Assembly: GCA_002304785.1 (NCBI GenBank) | Contig: DBMG01000050.1 | Span: 8,000-22,256, forward strand | Reading direction: 5' to 3' | Source of the DNA: Candidatus Accumulibacter sp. UBA704 | GTDB lineage: Bacteria > Pseudomonadota > Gammaproteobacteria > Burkholderiales > Rhodocyclaceae | DNA: 14,257 nucleotides | In this document: positions 1-6,710 of the stretch, piece by piece | Layout of the letters: each line of letters begins with the position of its first letter | Numbering within the stretch: position 1 is the stretch's first letter | Position numbers and translations under genes: made by a program | Notes under the pieces: model-generated | The model's database searches: none | Told to the model about the DNA's origin: nothing | The model's input: only the letters and a program-made list of their open reading frames with translations

Positions 1-2
1 CG

Positions 3-608
3 CACCCCTCACCGGTTCCGTTCGCCGACGTGGTGACGACGACCACCCACAAATCCTTGCGCGGCCCGCGCGGAGCGATGATCCTGTGTCGTGCCGAGCA
101 CGCGGCGAAGATCGACAAGGCGGTGTTTCCCGGCTTGCAGGGCGGGCCGCACAACGCCATCACGGCGGCGATCGCGGTGAGCCTGCAGGAAGCGCTGCGC
201 CCCGACTTTGCCGCCTACGCCGCGCAGTGTGTGGCCAATGCCCGCACGCTGGCCGAAGGTCTTGCCGCGCGCGGCTTCGACCTGGTGACCGGCGGTACCG
301 ATAACCATCTGGTGCTGGTCGACCTGCGCAACAAGGGGCTCGGCGGCAAGCCGCTCGCTGCCGCGCTTGATCGCGCCGGACTGGTCGGCAACTACAATGC
401 CGTGCCTTGGGACGACCAGCCGCCGCAGAACCCGTCCGGCCTGCGCCTCGGCTCGCCGGCAATGACCACGCGCGGTTTCCACGAGCCGGAATTCCGCCAG
501 GTTGCCGACTGGATCGGCCGCGTCGTCGAATCCGGATTGGACGAAAAAGTCATTGCGACCGTGGCTGGCGAAACGCGTGCGCTGTGCGAAGGCTTTCCGA
601 TGCCGTGA
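3..608 (+). CDS. glyA: Serine hydroxymethyltransferase, C-terminal part (5' end outside window)
   Basis: PLP-dependent cytosolic enzyme that interconverts serine and glycine with transfer of a one-carbon unit to tetrahydrofolate. The open frame enters from the left edge and covers about the last 200 residues. The PLP-lysine motif TTTTHKSLRGPRGA is visible, with the lysine codon at 51-53. GGTDNHL follows, then SGLRLGSPA, which contains the arginine expected to bind the substrate carboxylate. The frame ends with TGA at 606-608. The segment NYNAVPWDD departs from the usual NKNSVPND-type loop of E. coli GlyA, and GGPHNAITAAIAV also differs from GGPLMHVIAGKAV. This may be a second, divergent SHMT rather than the main GlyA. 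The PLP lysine and the arginine are kept, so it is probably active. The family call is firm; the paralogue assignment is open. Confidence 0.93.
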   Translation, partial: HPSPVPFADVVTTTTHKSLRGPRGAMILCRAEHAAKIDKAVFPGLQGGPHNAITAAIAVSLQEALRPDFAAYAAQCVANARTLAEGLAARGFDLVTGGTDNHLVLVDLRNKGLGGKPLAAALDRAGLVGNYNAVPWDDQPPQNPSGLRLGSPAMTTRGFHEPEFRQVADWIGRVVESGLDEKVIATVAGETRALCEGFPMP

Positions 609-635
609 GGTTCTTCCCCGCAGGCCTCTTGCGCC

Positions 636-667
636 CTCGTCGCACCGGCTTTTGACGGTGCGACGAG
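636..667. terminator. Perfect 12-bp hairpin between convergent genes
   Basis: CTCGTCGCACCG at 636-647 is the exact reverse complement of 656-667, with an 8-base loop. It lies 27 bases after the glyA stop and 15 bases after the dolP stop on the other strand, so it could serve both convergent genes. Neither side has a run of T, so it is not a canonical intrinsic terminator. Termination here is inferred from position and symmetry. Confidence 0.6.
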
Positions 668-682
668 CGGAATTGACGCGGA

Positions 683-1342
683 TTACTGGGCGCGCGGCTC
701 GACCGGTGCCGAACCGGAAGCGGGTTTTTCGTTCGACTGCGCGACGTCGAGTTCGCGCGCCTTGGCCGGTGTGATGATTTCCATCAGCGGGACAACCTTT
801 TTCACGCCGGCTGTCGTGCGCGCCACATTGATGGCCGAGTCGGCTTCGGCCTGAGTGACCAGTCCCAGCAAGAACACGGTCCCGGCTTCGGTCACGACTT
901 TGACGTGCAGCGGGTTGTACTTGCCGGAATCGACCGAGCGGCTCTTGACCTTGGAGGTGATGAAGGAATCGTTGCTGCGATTAGTGAGCGACGATGAGGG
1001 GCCGACCACCAGTTCGTTATGAACGCCCAGCACGTTCGGGACGCCGGAAACGATGCGTTCGACCTCGGCCTTTACCTCTTCGGAGGCTGCTTCGCCGGTC
1101 AGCAGCACCTTGCGGTTGTAGCTGGTAAAGTTGAAATGTCCGCGATCCTTGAGCTTTTCGCCGACGCGTGACTCAGCTTTCCATTCAATCGATTCGTCCT
1201 CGGTCTGGGTGCCGAGCGAGCGCCGGTCCATGGTCGCAACGACTCCGGTGCCGACGCCGGCGGCAACGACCGGGAAACAGCCCTGCAGGGCGGGAACGAC
1301 AGTGGCGCCGATGAGCAGCGCGGCAATCAGGTTCTTTCTCAT
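683..1342 (-). CDS. dolP: BON-domain outer-membrane lipoprotein, DolP (YraP) family
   Basis: 219-residue lipoprotein expected at the inner face of the outer membrane. DolP proteins bind anionic phospholipid and support outer-membrane integrity in other proteobacteria. The N-terminus is a lipoprotein signal (MRKNLIAALLIGATVVPAL) with lipobox LQGC and the lipidated Cys at residue 22. Two BON domains follow, roughly residues 50-115 (ending GVHNELVVG) and 125-195 (KVVTEAGTVFLLGLVT, GVKKVVPLMEI). A short Ala/Pro/Glu-rich tail ends the protein. Its ATG overlaps the stop of the upstream SIS-domain gene by 4 bp (ATGA), so the two are probably translated together. The position after a DiaA-like gene matches the diaA-dolP pair of E. 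coli and supports the name. Confidence 0.9.
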   Translation of the reverse strand: MRKNLIAALLIGATVVPALQGCFPVVAAGVGTGVVATMDRRSLGTQTEDESIEWKAESRVGEKLKDRGHFNFTSYNRKVLLTGEAASEEVKAEVERIVSGVPNVLGVHNELVVGPSSSLTNRSNDSFITSKVKSRSVDSGKYNPLHVKVVTEAGTVFLLGLVTQAEADSAINVARTTAGVKKVVPLMEIITPAKARELDVAQSNEKPASGSAPVEPRAQ

Positions 1343-1932
1343 TCTTCAACTCCTAAAAGCAGGCAATCAATGCCATCGCACAGGCAGTGGATGGCGAGCA
1401 AGTGTACTTCCTGGATGCGGGCGGTACGGTCGGAAGGGACGCAGATGTGAACATCGGAATCGCGCAGTATCTGTCCAATCTCTCCGCCACCCTTGCCGGT
1501 TAACGCCACAACATGCAAGTCGTTGTCATGCGCCGCGCGGATGGCCTCGACGATGCTTGGCGAGTTTCCGGAGGTGGAAATGGCGAGCAATACGTCGCCC
1601 GGTTGGCCGAGCGCGCGCACCTGGCGCTCGAAGACTGTCTTGTAGCCGTAGTCGTTGGCGACGGCGGTCATGATCGAGCTGTCAGTGCTCAGGGCGACGG
1701 CGGCCAGGCCCTGCCGCTCCATCTCGAAACGGCCGACCAGTTCGGCAGCGAAATGCTGTGCGTCGGCCGCCGATCCGCCATTGCCGCAGGCGAGAATCTT
1801 GCCGTTATTGACCAGGGCGCCAACCATCAATTCGGTGGCGCCGGCGAGCGGGGCGGCAAGCATTTCGCGAGCGTCGAGCTTGGTCTGCGCACTGTCGGCA
1901 AAGTGCTGGCTGATACGGGAAATCAAATCCAT
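1339..1932 (-). CDS. diaA: SIS-domain protein, DiaA / phosphoheptose isomerase type
   Basis: 197-residue single SIS-domain protein. The family includes GmhA, which converts sedoheptulose 7-phosphate to the heptose phosphate used for LPS core, and DiaA, which binds DnaA at initiation of replication. Visible motifs are CGNGGSAADAQHFAAELVGRF (the glycine-rich sugar-phosphate loop), AISTSGNS at 117-124, ALTGKGGGE at 143-151 and RIQEVHLLAIHCLCDGID near the C-terminus. The last motif resembles DiaA. His60, Glu64 and His177 align with residues of GmhA, whereas E. coli DiaA lacks the glutamate. Context (yraN upstream, dolP downstream) favours diaA, while the retained residues leave isomerase activity possible. 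The sequence ahead of the ATG has only a weak GAAG as ribosome-binding site. Family call certain, exact function not. Confidence 0.88.
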   Translation of the reverse strand: MDLISRISQHFADSAQTKLDAREMLAAPLAGATELMVGALVNNGKILACGNGGSAADAQHFAAELVGRFEMERQGLAAVALSTDSSIMTAVANDYGYKTVFERQVRALGQPGDVLLAISTSGNSPSIVEAIRAAHDNDLHVVALTGKGGGEIGQILRDSDVHICVPSDRTARIQEVHLLAIHCLCDGIDCLLLGVEE

Positions 1933-1972
1933 GGTCTTCGATGGGGGATGGTAACGGTCGGTTAGTCTAGCA

Positions 1973-2347
1973 CTACAGCGTCAGATACACCGCGAACTCG
2001 ACGCGCCGCCAGGGGTCGGGGTCGTCGCGCATGCGGGTGACGCGCGCTTCGAGGTGTTCTCCGGCGTCCAGTGCCCGGGCGGCGGCCCGGTTTTCCGCGC
2101 GCGGCACGTAGCCGAGCTTGTGCCCGTTCCATTCGACGCGGATGGCGTTGCGGTCATGCCGGTTGTCAGGCTCCCGGATCAGTGTCAAGCGGTCGCCGAC
2201 GCGGATTTCGTTCCACACCTTACTGACCGCGTAATACTGGCTGCCCGCCAGCGGGGAGTTCTGGGTGAGTATCCCGATCGTCTCGGCGGCAGCGGGCAGC
2301 GAGGGCAGAAGGCAAAGTGCAAGAAGGCTAGTCCGCAGAAAACGCAT
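1973..2347 (-). CDS. Small secreted HIRAN-domain protein
   Basis: 124-residue protein. Residues 1-21 form a signal peptide: Arg2 and Arg5, a leucine-rich core, then PAAA|E as a likely signal peptidase I site. The mature part is a single HIRAN domain. REPDNRHDRNAIRVEWNG (about 58-75) followed by HKLGYVPRAENRAAARALDAG is the hallmark pattern (PDN-x-D-x-NAI-V, then G-x-x-x-GY-P). HIRAN domains are best known as DNA-end binding modules in Rad5/HLTF helicases. A stand-alone exported version cannot be doing that in the cytoplasm, so its role is unknown. The ATG lies inside the last 20 bp of yraN, which implies translational coupling. GGGTG lies five bases upstream as a possible ribosome-binding site. 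It is separated from diaA by 40 bp. Confidence 0.82.
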   Translation of the reverse strand: MRFLRTSLLALCLLPSLPAAAETIGILTQNSPLAGSQYYAVSKVWNEIRVGDRLTLIREPDNRHDRNAIRVEWNGHKLGYVPRAENRAAARALDAGEHLEARVTRMRDDPDPWRRVEFAVYLTL

Positions 2348-2714
2348 TTTTCACCCACTCGATGTTCCGTTCGCTGGTGCCGTCCAGCAACAGGCAGTCG
2401 AAGCGGCAATCGCGATCGTGCTTGCGATGGGCGGCAAGATAGTGTTGCGCCGCAAGGACGATCCGTCGTTGTTTCGCCGCCGTGATGCTGGCGGCGGCGC
2501 CACCGAACTCGGCATTGCGGCGCAGGCGGACTTCGACGAAGACCAGGCCAGTTCCGTCGCGGCAGACCAGGTCGATCTCACCGCCGCGGCAGCGATAGTT
2601 GCGCGCGGCGACGGTCAGGCCGTGTTTCTCGAGAAAACGTGCCGCGAGGTTCTCCGCGATTTGCCCGGTGGCTGTCGTGGTATCGTTGTCGTTCATCGAA
2701 AGTGTGATCGCCAT
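2328..2714 (-). CDS. yraN: YraN / UPF0102 nuclease-like protein
   Basis: About 128 residues of the UPF0102 family, which has a restriction-endonuclease-like fold; its function is not established. The core RCRGGEIDLVCRDGTGLVFVEVRLR contains the conserved E-x-D and E-x-R positions, and GGAAASITAAKQRRI follows as in E. coli YraN. I place the start at the ATG at 2714-2712, which has GGGAG 11 bases upstream on the minus strand. The ATG at 2696-2694 (122 residues, MNDND...) is equally good for family length but has no visible Shine-Dalgarno. Longer readings back to 2855 run into rsmI and are not credible. It is the first gene of the minus-strand run yraN, HIRAN gene, diaA, dolP, and diverges from rsmI. 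Its 3' end overlaps the HIRAN gene by 20 bp. Confidence 0.88.
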   Translation of the reverse strand: MAITLSMNDNDTTTATGQIAENLAARFLEKHGLTVAARNYRCRGGEIDLVCRDGTGLVFVEVRLRRNAEFGGAAASITAAKQRRIVLAAQHYLAAHRKHDRDCRFDCLLLDGTSERNIEWVKNAFSAD

Positions 2715-3564
2715 GACGGAAGAATCTCCCGCATTATATGTAGTCCCCACTCCCCTGGGAAATCTCGGCGACATTACGCAGCGAGCTCTCGACGTGTTGC
2801 GCCAGGTCAGCTGGGTGGCCGCCGAAGATACGCGGCATACGGCCCCGTTGCTCAAGCACTACGGCGTGTCGGCCCGCTTGCTGGCCGCGCACGAACATAA
2901 CGAAGAGGCGGCGGCGCAACAGATCGTTGCCCGGCTGAACGACGGCGAATCGGTAGCGCTGGTCTCCGATGCCGGCACCCCGGCGGTCTCCGACCCCGGC
3001 GCCCGACTCGTGGCGCGGGTACGGCAGGCGGGCTTTCGCGTCGTTCCCTTGCCTGGCCCGTGCGCGGCGGTGACCGCGCTGTCGGCGTCCGGCCTGAGCG
3101 AGCCGCATTTCCTCTTCTACGGTTTTCTTCCGGCCAAGGCACGTCAGCGCGAGGATGCTCTGCGGGAATTGGCCGGGTTGCCTTGCGCGCTGGTGTTCTA
3201 CGAGGCGCCGCACCGGATTCTGGAAACGGTGGAGTCGCTCGCCACGGTGCTTGGCGGTGCGCGCACGCTGGTTATCGCCCGCGAACTCACCAAGCTGTTC
3301 GAGACGATCCACGCCTGCCTATTGGGCGAGGCCCTGGCGTGGTTGCAGGAGGATGCGAACCGGCAGCGCGGCGAGTTCGTGCTGCTGATTTCGGGGGCGC
3401 TCGAATCGGGAGACGACCTCGAGGGCGAGCGGGTGCTGCAACTTCTGCTTGCTGAGGGCTTGCCGGTCAGTCAGGCGGCCCGTTTGGCGCACGGGATTAC
3501 CGGGGCCGGCAAGAATGCGATGTATGAACTGGCGTTGTCCTTGAGGAAAGGGGCGGCGACGTAA
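2713..3564 (+). CDS. rsmI: 16S rRNA (cytidine-1402-2'-O)-methyltransferase RsmI
   Basis: 283-residue tetrapyrrole-methylase-fold enzyme that 2'-O-methylates C1402 in the decoding centre of 16S rRNA, using S-adenosylmethionine. Family signatures are present in order: VVPTPLGNLGDIT at 10-22, AAEDTRHT at 36-43, ALVSDAGTPAVSDPG from 82, PLPGPCA, FYGFLPAKARQR, FYEAPHRI and ARELTKLFE. The open frame extends upstream to 2599, but homology begins at the ATG at 2713, which leaves only a short MTEESPAL leader before the first strand. Length matches the family. No strong Shine-Dalgarno is visible (a weak GAAAG lies 11 bases upstream). The start codon shares a CATG palindrome with the divergent yraN start. 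RsmH, acting on the same C1402 (N4), is encoded at 7665-8618. Confidence 0.96.
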   Translation: MTEESPALYVVPTPLGNLGDITQRALDVLRQVSWVAAEDTRHTAPLLKHYGVSARLLAAHEHNEEAAAQQIVARLNDGESVALVSDAGTPAVSDPGARLVARVRQAGFRVVPLPGPCAAVTALSASGLSEPHFLFYGFLPAKARQREDALRELAGLPCALVFYEAPHRILETVESLATVLGGARTLVIARELTKLFETIHACLLGEALAWLQEDANRQRGEFVLLISGALESGDDLEGERVLQLLLAEGLPVSQAARLAHGITGAGKNAMYELALSLRKGAAT

Positions 3565-3640
3565 TTCACTGAGTTCGCCGGGTGAGGGGGCGATTGTCGC
3601 AGCGGGTTGGGCGCGCCGCCTCCTCGATCTTCTTTTCATC

Positions 3641-3666
3641 TAGAATTCAGCCATTCCATTCTGAAT
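3641..3666 (+). promoter_or_regulatory. Possible pyrC -10 box and small leader hairpin
   Basis: TAGAAT at 3641-3646 resembles a -10 box, but no convincing -35 lies at normal spacing. ATTCAG at 3645-3650 and CTGAAT at 3661-3666 form a 6-bp inverted repeat with a 10-base loop, ending seven bases before the pyrC ATG. No Shine-Dalgarno is seen in this leader. The remainder of the 109-bp rsmI-pyrC gap shows no gene. Confidence 0.3.
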
Positions 3667-3673
3667 CGACACC

Positions 3674-4708
3674 ATGCGTCTTACGATTACCCGTCCCGAT
3701 GACTGGCACCTGCATCTGCGTGACGGCGAAGCGCTGCGCGCTGTCTTGCCGCACAGCGCGAGGCAATTCGCCCGCGCGATCATCATGCCCAACCTGCGTC
3801 CTCCGGTGACGACGGTAGCCGCCGCCGCCGAGTACCGCCAGCGAATCCTGACGGTTTTACCGGCAGGATCGGGTTTCGAGCCGCTGATGACGCTATATCT
3901 CACCGACAATACCCCGGCGGACGAAATCCGGCGCGCCGCGGACAGCGGCTTCGTCAAGGCCGTCAAGCTGTATCCGGCCGGAGCGACGACGAATTCGGAC
4001 GCCGGGGTGACCGATCTCGCCAAGTGCGACGCGGCGTTGGCCGAGATGGAAAAGTTGGGGATGCCTCTGCTCGTGCATGGCGAAGTCACCGATCCGGCGA
4101 TCGACATCTTCGATCGCGAGAACGTGTTCATCGAAGCCGTGTTGAAGCCGTTGCTGGCCAGTCGTCCCGGCCTGCGCGTGGTGTTCGAGCACATTACGAC
4201 GAAGGATGCCGCCGAATTCGTGGCATCGGCCGGCGATAACGTGGCGGCGACGATCACCGCGCACCATCTTCTCTATAACCGCAATGCCATCTTCGCCGGC
4301 GGCGTCCGTCCGCATTATTACTGCCTGCCGGTGCTGAAGCGCGAAATGCACCGCGCGGCCCTGGTGTGCGCGGCCACGTCGGGCAGTCCGAAGTACTTCC
4401 TCGGCACCGATTCGGCGCCGCATGCCCGGCACACCAAGGAAGCGTCATGCGGTTGCGCCGGGTGCTATACCGCGTTGGCGGCCTTGGAGCTTTATGCCGA
4501 AGCCTTTGAGATGGCCGGAGCGCTCGACCGGCTGGAAGCGTTCGCCAGTTTCAATGGCCCGGATTTCTATCGGCTGCCGCGCAATTCCGGGATCGTGACC
4601 CTGGAGAAACGGGCGTGGACCGTGCCGGAGGCGCTGGCCTATGCCGCCGAAGATGAGTTGGTGCCGTTGCGTGCCGGCGAGACGCTGTCCTGGAAACTGG
4701 CTGCTTGA
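3674..4708 (+). CDS. pyrC: Dihydroorotase, class II (PyrC)
   Basis: 344-residue zinc amidohydrolase of de novo pyrimidine synthesis that interconverts carbamoyl-aspartate and dihydroorotate in the cytosol. It opens with RPDDWHLHLRDG, whose His12 and His14 bind the binuclear metal centre. Lys98 in VKAVKLYPAGATTNS is the expected carboxylated bridging lysine, His135 (LLVHGEV) and His173 (VFEHITT) are further ligands, and Asp246 in GTDSAPHARHTKE is the catalytic aspartate. Each of these sits exactly four residues before its E. coli PyrC counterpart, so spacing is fully conserved. All key residues are present and length is normal. The ATG follows a short leader without a clear ribosome-binding site. 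A lipoprotein gene begins 13 bp downstream and may be cotranscribed. Confidence 0.97.
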   Translation: MRLTITRPDDWHLHLRDGEALRAVLPHSARQFARAIIMPNLRPPVTTVAAAAEYRQRILTVLPAGSGFEPLMTLYLTDNTPADEIRRAADSGFVKAVKLYPAGATTNSDAGVTDLAKCDAALAEMEKLGMPLLVHGEVTDPAIDIFDRENVFIEAVLKPLLASRPGLRVVFEHITTKDAAEFVASAGDNVAATITAHHLLYNRNAIFAGGVRPHYYCLPVLKREMHRAALVCAATSGSPKYFLGTDSAPHARHTKEASCGCAGCYTALAALELYAEAFEMAGALDRLEAFASFNGPDFYRLPRNSGIVTLEKRAWTVPEALAYAAEDELVPLRAGETLSWKLAA

Positions 4709-4721
4709 TGATCGTGTCGCG

Positions 4722-5198
4722 ATGAACGGGAGATCCTTCGTGTTCCCACTCCGATTTGTGCCGCTCTTGCTGTTGCCGTTGCTGGCAGGGTGTTCCGACC
4801 TGCGTGCCAGCTTTGAGATCAAAGGCAGCGCACACGCGCTGAGCCTGATCCGCATTACCGGCATGCCTTGGGAGAAAACGGCGAAATACTCGATTGTTGC
4901 TGCGCGCATGCCCGATTGCATGCGTCGGCACGCCATGTCGGAAGCCGGTCTCAGCGCCAAGGTCGAAGTCTATGCGCCGGGCAACGATGCCTGGATACTC
5001 AGGCAAGACGGAAGCATGTACGTCGTCGAAACGCGTACCTGCGAAGGTTTCGCCAAGCTGGACGCTGTTCCGGAAGGCGGATTGGGCCCCTTGATGGGAA
5101 GCTTCGAGATGCGTGGGGATACCCTGGTCTTTGCCGCTGCGCCCAAGGTTGAGCCGCCTGCGGCGGGCATTCCGTCTGCCTCGCCGGAGCCGAAATGA
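4722..5198 (+). CDS. Putative lipoprotein of unknown function
   Basis: 158-residue protein that I do not recognise. From the ATG at 4722 it has a positively charged start (Arg4), a long leucine-rich core and the lipobox LAGC with Cys24, so it should be lipid-anchored; Ser after the Cys does not suggest inner-membrane retention. The mature part has no repeats or known motif. It contains two cysteines, in MPDCMRR and TRTCEGF, that could form a disulfide. It ends in a Pro/Ala-rich tail (VEPPAAG onward). An in-frame ATG exists at 4641, but it lies inside pyrC and would put charged residues ahead of the signal peptide. It starts 13 bp after pyrC, and its TGA stop lies within the -35 region of rnpB. 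Confidence 0.8.
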   Translation: MNGRSFVFPLRFVPLLLLPLLAGCSDLRASFEIKGSAHALSLIRITGMPWEKTAKYSIVAARMPDCMRRHAMSEAGLSAKVEVYAPGNDAWILRQDGSMYVVETRTCEGFAKLDAVPEGGLGPLMGSFEMRGDTLVFAAAPKVEPPAAGIPSASPEPK

Positions 5199-5225
5199 CC
5201 GGGTATGACCTGAGCGGCGTATAAT
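5195..5225 (+). promoter_or_regulatory. rnpB promoter
   Basis: TATAAT at 5220-5225 is a perfect -10 box, seven bases before the first base of the predicted RNase P RNA. The best -35 is ATGACC at 5195-5200 (four of six matches), with a long 19-bp spacer. This -35 overlaps the stop codon of the preceding lipoprotein gene. Confidence 0.8.
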
Positions 5226-5231
5226 CGGCCC

Positions 5232-5644
5232 GGGAAGTCGGCCAGGCAACCGCTGCGTGCTTCGGTGCGGAGAGGAAAGTCCGGGCTTCACAGAGCAAGA
5301 TGCCGGTTAACGACCGGGCACCGCGAGGTGACGGAAAGTGCAACAGAGAACAGACCGCCGATGGCCGAAAGGACTTCGCCGCCGCAAGGCGGCAAAGTCC
5401 TTCATGCAGAGCAGGGAGACCTGTTCTGCCGGCACAGGCAAGGGTGAAACGGCGAGGTAAGAGCTCACCGCGGACGTGGTAACACGGACGGCACGGCAAA
5501 CCCCATCTGAAGCAAGGCCAAATAGGGAAGCGCATGGCGTGGCTCGCGTTGCTTCCGGGTAGGCTGCTTGAGCGTACTGGCAACAGTATGCCTAGAGGAA
5601 TGGTTGTCCACGACAGAACCCGGCTTATCGGCCGGCTTCCCCCT
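5232..5644 (+). ncRNA. rnpB: RNase P RNA, bacterial type A (M1 RNA)
   Basis: Catalytic RNA of RNase P, which trims the 5' leader from pre-tRNAs together with the RnpA protein. The conserved segments appear in order: GAGGAAAGTCCGGGC at 5272-5286, GTGCAACAGAGA with CAGACCGCCGATGG from 5338, AGGGTGAAACGG and GGTAAGAGCTCACCGC from 5440, GCAAGGCCAAATAGG near 5513, GTAGGCTGCTTGAG near 5560, and ACAGAACCCGGCTTA at 5614-5628. The ends pair: 5232-5243 with 5630-5641 gives a 12-bp P1 helix with one G-U pair. A long P12-type hairpin is formed by AGGACTT and AAGTCCT around 5369-5401. All the usual core elements of a type A RNA are present. TCTTTTC just after the 3' helix may act with P1 as terminator. 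End positions are estimated from the P1 pairing. Confidence 0.97.
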
Positions 5645-5651
5645 CTTTTCG

Positions 5652-5680
5652 TTGCGATGCGTGGTGTTCGCAGTGATAAA
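5652..5680 (+). promoter_or_regulatory. Weak candidate promoter for the Bug-family gene
   Basis: TTGCGA at 5652-5657 and GATAAA at 5675-5680 each match the sigma-70 consensus at four of six bases with a 17-bp spacer. They lie between the rnpB 3' end and the start of the Bug gene at 5739. Such matches arise easily by chance, so this is tentative. Confidence 0.3.
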
Positions 5681-5738
5681 CTGCCCGACGGGTCCAGTTT
5701 CCAGATATTCCATTTCCATTCTTACGGGGGCGTGCACA

Positions 5739-6710
5739 ATGTTGAGAAGCATCCGCTTGGCTTTGGTTTCGTCATTGGTCGCTCTGTCGGCAATGAGCGT
5801 TCATGCCGCCGATACGTGGCCGACTCAAACGGTTCGTCTGGTGGTGCCGACGCCGGCGGGGAGTTCCGTCGATATCGTGGCCCGGGTAGTCGCCGAGAAA
5901 CTGGGCGGAATGCTCGGCCAGACCGTCATCGTCGACAACAAGGGCGGAGCAGGTGGAACGATCGGTGCCGATGCCGTAGCCAAGGCGCGTGACGGACACA
6001 CGTTCCTGCTGGCCTACAACGGACCGGTGACCGTTGCGCCGGCGATGTTCCCGAAGTTGCCATATAACCCGCAACGCGACCTTGCGCCGGTCATTCTGGC
6101 GGTGACCCAGCCCAACGTGCTGGCCGTTCGCACCGACCTCAAGGTCAATTCGGTCAAGGAGCTGATCGCCCTGGCCAAGACGCGGCCAGGCAAGATTGAT
6201 TACGCCTCGGTCGGCAACGGCTCGCTTTCGCACCTGGCCATGGAAATGCTCAAGATGAAGAGCGATACGTTCCTTCTGCATATTCCGTTCAATGGCGGGC
6301 CGGCCGCCTCGCTGGCCTTGGGGCGTGGGGACGTGCAGGTGCTGTTTGCGGCCCTGTCGAACGTGCAGGCATTGGTGAAAGATGGCCGGGTCAAACTGCT
6401 GGCGGTGTCCAATGCCAAGCGCTCGGCAGCCGTTCCCGAGCTGCCGACGATCGCCGAGCAGGGGTTCCCCGGCTTTGACGCAACGACGTGGAATGGCTTC
6501 ATGGCGCCGGCGAGCACGCCGAAAGAAGTGGTGGTCCGCCTGAACAAGGCAATCGACCAGATTCTGGCAATGCCTGAAGTGAAGCAAAAATTGCTGGTGG
6601 CTGGGGCGGAAACCGCTGGTGGCTCGGTGGAGCAATTCGGTGCGCTGCTCAAGAGCGAGACGGCGGCCTGGGCGGCGGTTATCGAACGCACGGGGATCAA
6701 GCCGGATTGA
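5739..6710 (+). CDS. Bug-family (TctC-like) periplasmic solute-binding protein
   Basis: 323-residue extracytoplasmic receptor of the Bug/TctC family, which binds carboxylates or related small molecules for tripartite tricarboxylate transporters. A signal peptide (MLRSIRLALVSSLVALSAMS, cleavage likely after VHA at residue 23) is followed by the family start WPTQTVRLVVPTPAGSSVDIVAR. VDNKGGAGGTIGADAVAKA, PVTVAPAMFPKLPYNPQRDL, YASVGNGSLSHLAMEML and HIPFNGGPAASLALGRGDVQ follow as is typical. The start at 5739 has ACGGGGG eight bases upstream; an earlier in-frame ATG at 5568 lies inside rnpB and is rejected. No TctA or TctB membrane genes are adjacent, so the partner transporter and ligand are unknown, a common situation for Bug receptors in Betaproteobacteria. 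An intrinsic terminator lies about 90 bp downstream. Confidence 0.93.
   Translation: MLRSIRLALVSSLVALSAMSVHAADTWPTQTVRLVVPTPAGSSVDIVARVVAEKLGGMLGQTVIVDNKGGAGGTIGADAVAKARDGHTFLLAYNGPVTVAPAMFPKLPYNPQRDLAPVILAVTQPNVLAVRTDLKVNSVKELIALAKTRPGKIDYASVGNGSLSHLAMEMLKMKSDTFLLHIPFNGGPAASLALGRGDVQVLFAALSNVQALVKDGRVKLLAVSNAKRSAAVPELPTIAEQGFPGFDATTWNGFMAPASTPKEVVVRLNKAIDQILAMPEVKQKLLVAGAETAGGSVEQFGALLKSETAAWAAVIERTGIKPD

Noticed and set aside
2054..2485. 143-codon plus-strand frame
   Set aside because: It is antisense to the HIRAN gene and yraN, both of which have clear family motifs.
2715..2855. N-terminal extension of YraN to 2855
   Set aside because: It overlaps the conserved start of rsmI on the other strand and exceeds the normal family length.
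3565..3673. Pyrimidine-sensing leader switch like that of E. coli pyrC
   Set aside because: A small hairpin exists, but without a mapped start site or a pyrimidine-rich start region the analogy is not supported.
5265..5482. Short plus-strand frames in this stretch
   Set aside because: They lie wholly within the RNase P RNA, whose conserved segments account for the sequence.
5568..5738. N-terminal extension of the Bug-family protein
   Set aside because: The extension translates rnpB and its spacer, and would bury the signal peptide. The ATG at 5739 has a good ribosome-binding site.
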